From: Bradyrhizobium sp. sGM-13
Lineage (GTDB): Bacteria > Pseudomonadota > Alphaproteobacteria > Rhizobiales > Xanthobacteraceae
Length of the DNA stretch: 64,000 nt
NCBI RefSeq assembly: GCF_018398875.1
Contig: NZ_JAGWDK010000002.1
Coordinates: forward strand, 1-64,000
Direction of reading: 5' to 3'
The position numbers and the translations under genes were made by a program. The notes beneath the pieces were generated by a model. The model did no database searches and had not been told where the DNA came from. It saw only the letters and a list, made by a program, of their open reading frames with translations. The stretch's first letter is position 1; the number at the start of each line of letters is the position of its first letter. Shown one piece after another: positions 63,472-64,000 of the stretch.

Positions 63472-63522
63472 GATACCAGATGAAAAAAGAATGTGCCCGG
63501 GCCGAATGTGCTCACCAAGATC

Positions 63523-63888
63523 CTATGCGAACTGGCTGAGACCTGGTGTCCCCGAAATGATTTCGCCCATTTGATCCGCTCCGATTTTGTCGCGACCGAA
63601 CCTGAAAAGTTCACGCGCCACGTTTTGAATTTCACTCATGCCCAGACCGAGCGCCATCAGCCTGGTGCCAACTGCCATCAAGCCTCCGCCCATCAGCTTC
63701 GCGAAGCCGCCATTGCCGCTGGAAGCCGCAATCGCAGCTTCGGCGCCCGGAATTTGGTCGATCAGAGCCTGAACCTTGTCGGAGGGGCCCTCGTTGCGGA
63801 GAAAACCCAGAACGATGCCGATGGTTTTTTCAGCGACAGCGCGATCGATACCGGCCTTGGAGGCCAGTCGCCCTACCAGTTCGTCCAT
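63523..63888 (-). CDS. DUF2267-like protein
   Basis: A 121-residue helical protein: MDELVGRLASKAGIDRAVAE, TIGIVLGFLRNEGPSDKVQA and LIDQIPGAEAAIA match the DUF2267 layout. A Gly-rich central stretch (GNGGFAKLMGGGLMAVG) follows. The C-terminal half has another helical unit ending GTPGLSQFA. The ATG at 63888 has GGGG upstream; a longer frame from 63966 is unlikely. The function is unknown. Confidence 0.75.
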   Translation of the reverse strand: MDELVGRLASKAGIDRAVAEKTIGIVLGFLRNEGPSDKVQALIDQIPGAEAAIAASSGNGGFAKLMGGGLMAVGTRLMALGLGMSEIQNVARELFRFGRDKIGADQMGEIISGTPGLSQFA

Positions 63889-64000
63889 ATTGCCCCGTCC
63901 CCAAACCGGCTTTACCGGGTCGTCTACTTGCAAATTTATCTTGAGCGCCTGCGATCTGAAATACAAGCGATCCGCACGTGCGAAGGCTTAGATCGAGTCG

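Overview
The window reads as chromosomal DNA from an alphaproteobacterium of the Bradyrhizobium/Rhodopseudomonas group. The grounds are the high GC content, an ImuA-ImuB-DnaE2 cassette behind a GTTC-N7-GTTC SOS box, an EcfF/OsrA-type sigma/anti-sigma pair, a TIGR03808/TIGR03809-type gene pair, and several dispersed palindromic repeat families of the kind that litter Bradyrhizobium genomes. I see no rRNA, tRNA, CRISPR array, transposase or phage gene. All family names come from reading the sequence and from memory; no database search was run.

Layout. 1-6.3 kb: EthD-like protein, small secreted protein, GMC oxidoreductase, M20 amidohydrolase, polyphosphate kinase 2, VOC protein. 6.3-13.7 kb: a DNA-damage block, with a DUF4130-UdgX uracil-DNA glycosylase fusion divergent from imuA-imuB-dnaE2 and a LexA box between them. 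imuB and dnaE2 each carry a palindromic repeat inserted in frame, from two different repeat families. 14-16.2 kb: NfeD/ClpP-class membrane protease plus slipin. 16.2-20 kb: MgtC, a membrane protein, PilZ, SDR. 20.1-26 kb: CoA transferase, then an HME-type RND adaptor and pump. 26.2-31.3 kb: a SAM-methyltransferase-like gene coupled to an MTHFR homologue, a TIM-barrel hydrolase and an FAD oxidase. 31.3-36.4 kb: LysM protein, an unrecognised three-gene membrane operon, TolC. 36.7-39.5 kb: acetyl-CoA hydrolase/transferase and enoyl-CoA hydratase.

39.6-47.6 kb is a signalling region: a small membrane protein, the ecfF-osrA sigma/anti-sigma pair, a DUF2336 protein, a membrane diguanylate cyclase, and a second ECF sigma/anti-sigma pair followed by a secreted subtilisin-like protease. 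Downstream of the protease is a structured segment ending in a strong terminator, which is a candidate small RNA. 48.2-50.1 kb: TIGR03809-like protein convergent with a Tat-exported beta-helix protein.

50.4-63.9 kb is almost all on the minus strand: pyroglutamyl-peptidase, meaB, a tctABC tripartite carboxylate transporter, a DUF3298 protein, both methylmalonyl-CoA mutase subunits with a GFA-family gene between them, folK-folB-folP, and DUF4332 and DUF2267 proteins. MeaB, MutA and MutB form the adenosylcobalamin-dependent route from propionyl-CoA to succinyl-CoA. The Tct transporter lies in the middle of these genes and may supply a related carboxylate, which is inference.

The strongest leads are the in-frame repeat insertions in the mutasome genes, the sigma/anti-sigma/protease operon in which the anti-sigma periplasmic domain resembles the protease propeptide, the UdgX-mutasome pairing, and the candidate small RNA after the protease gene.
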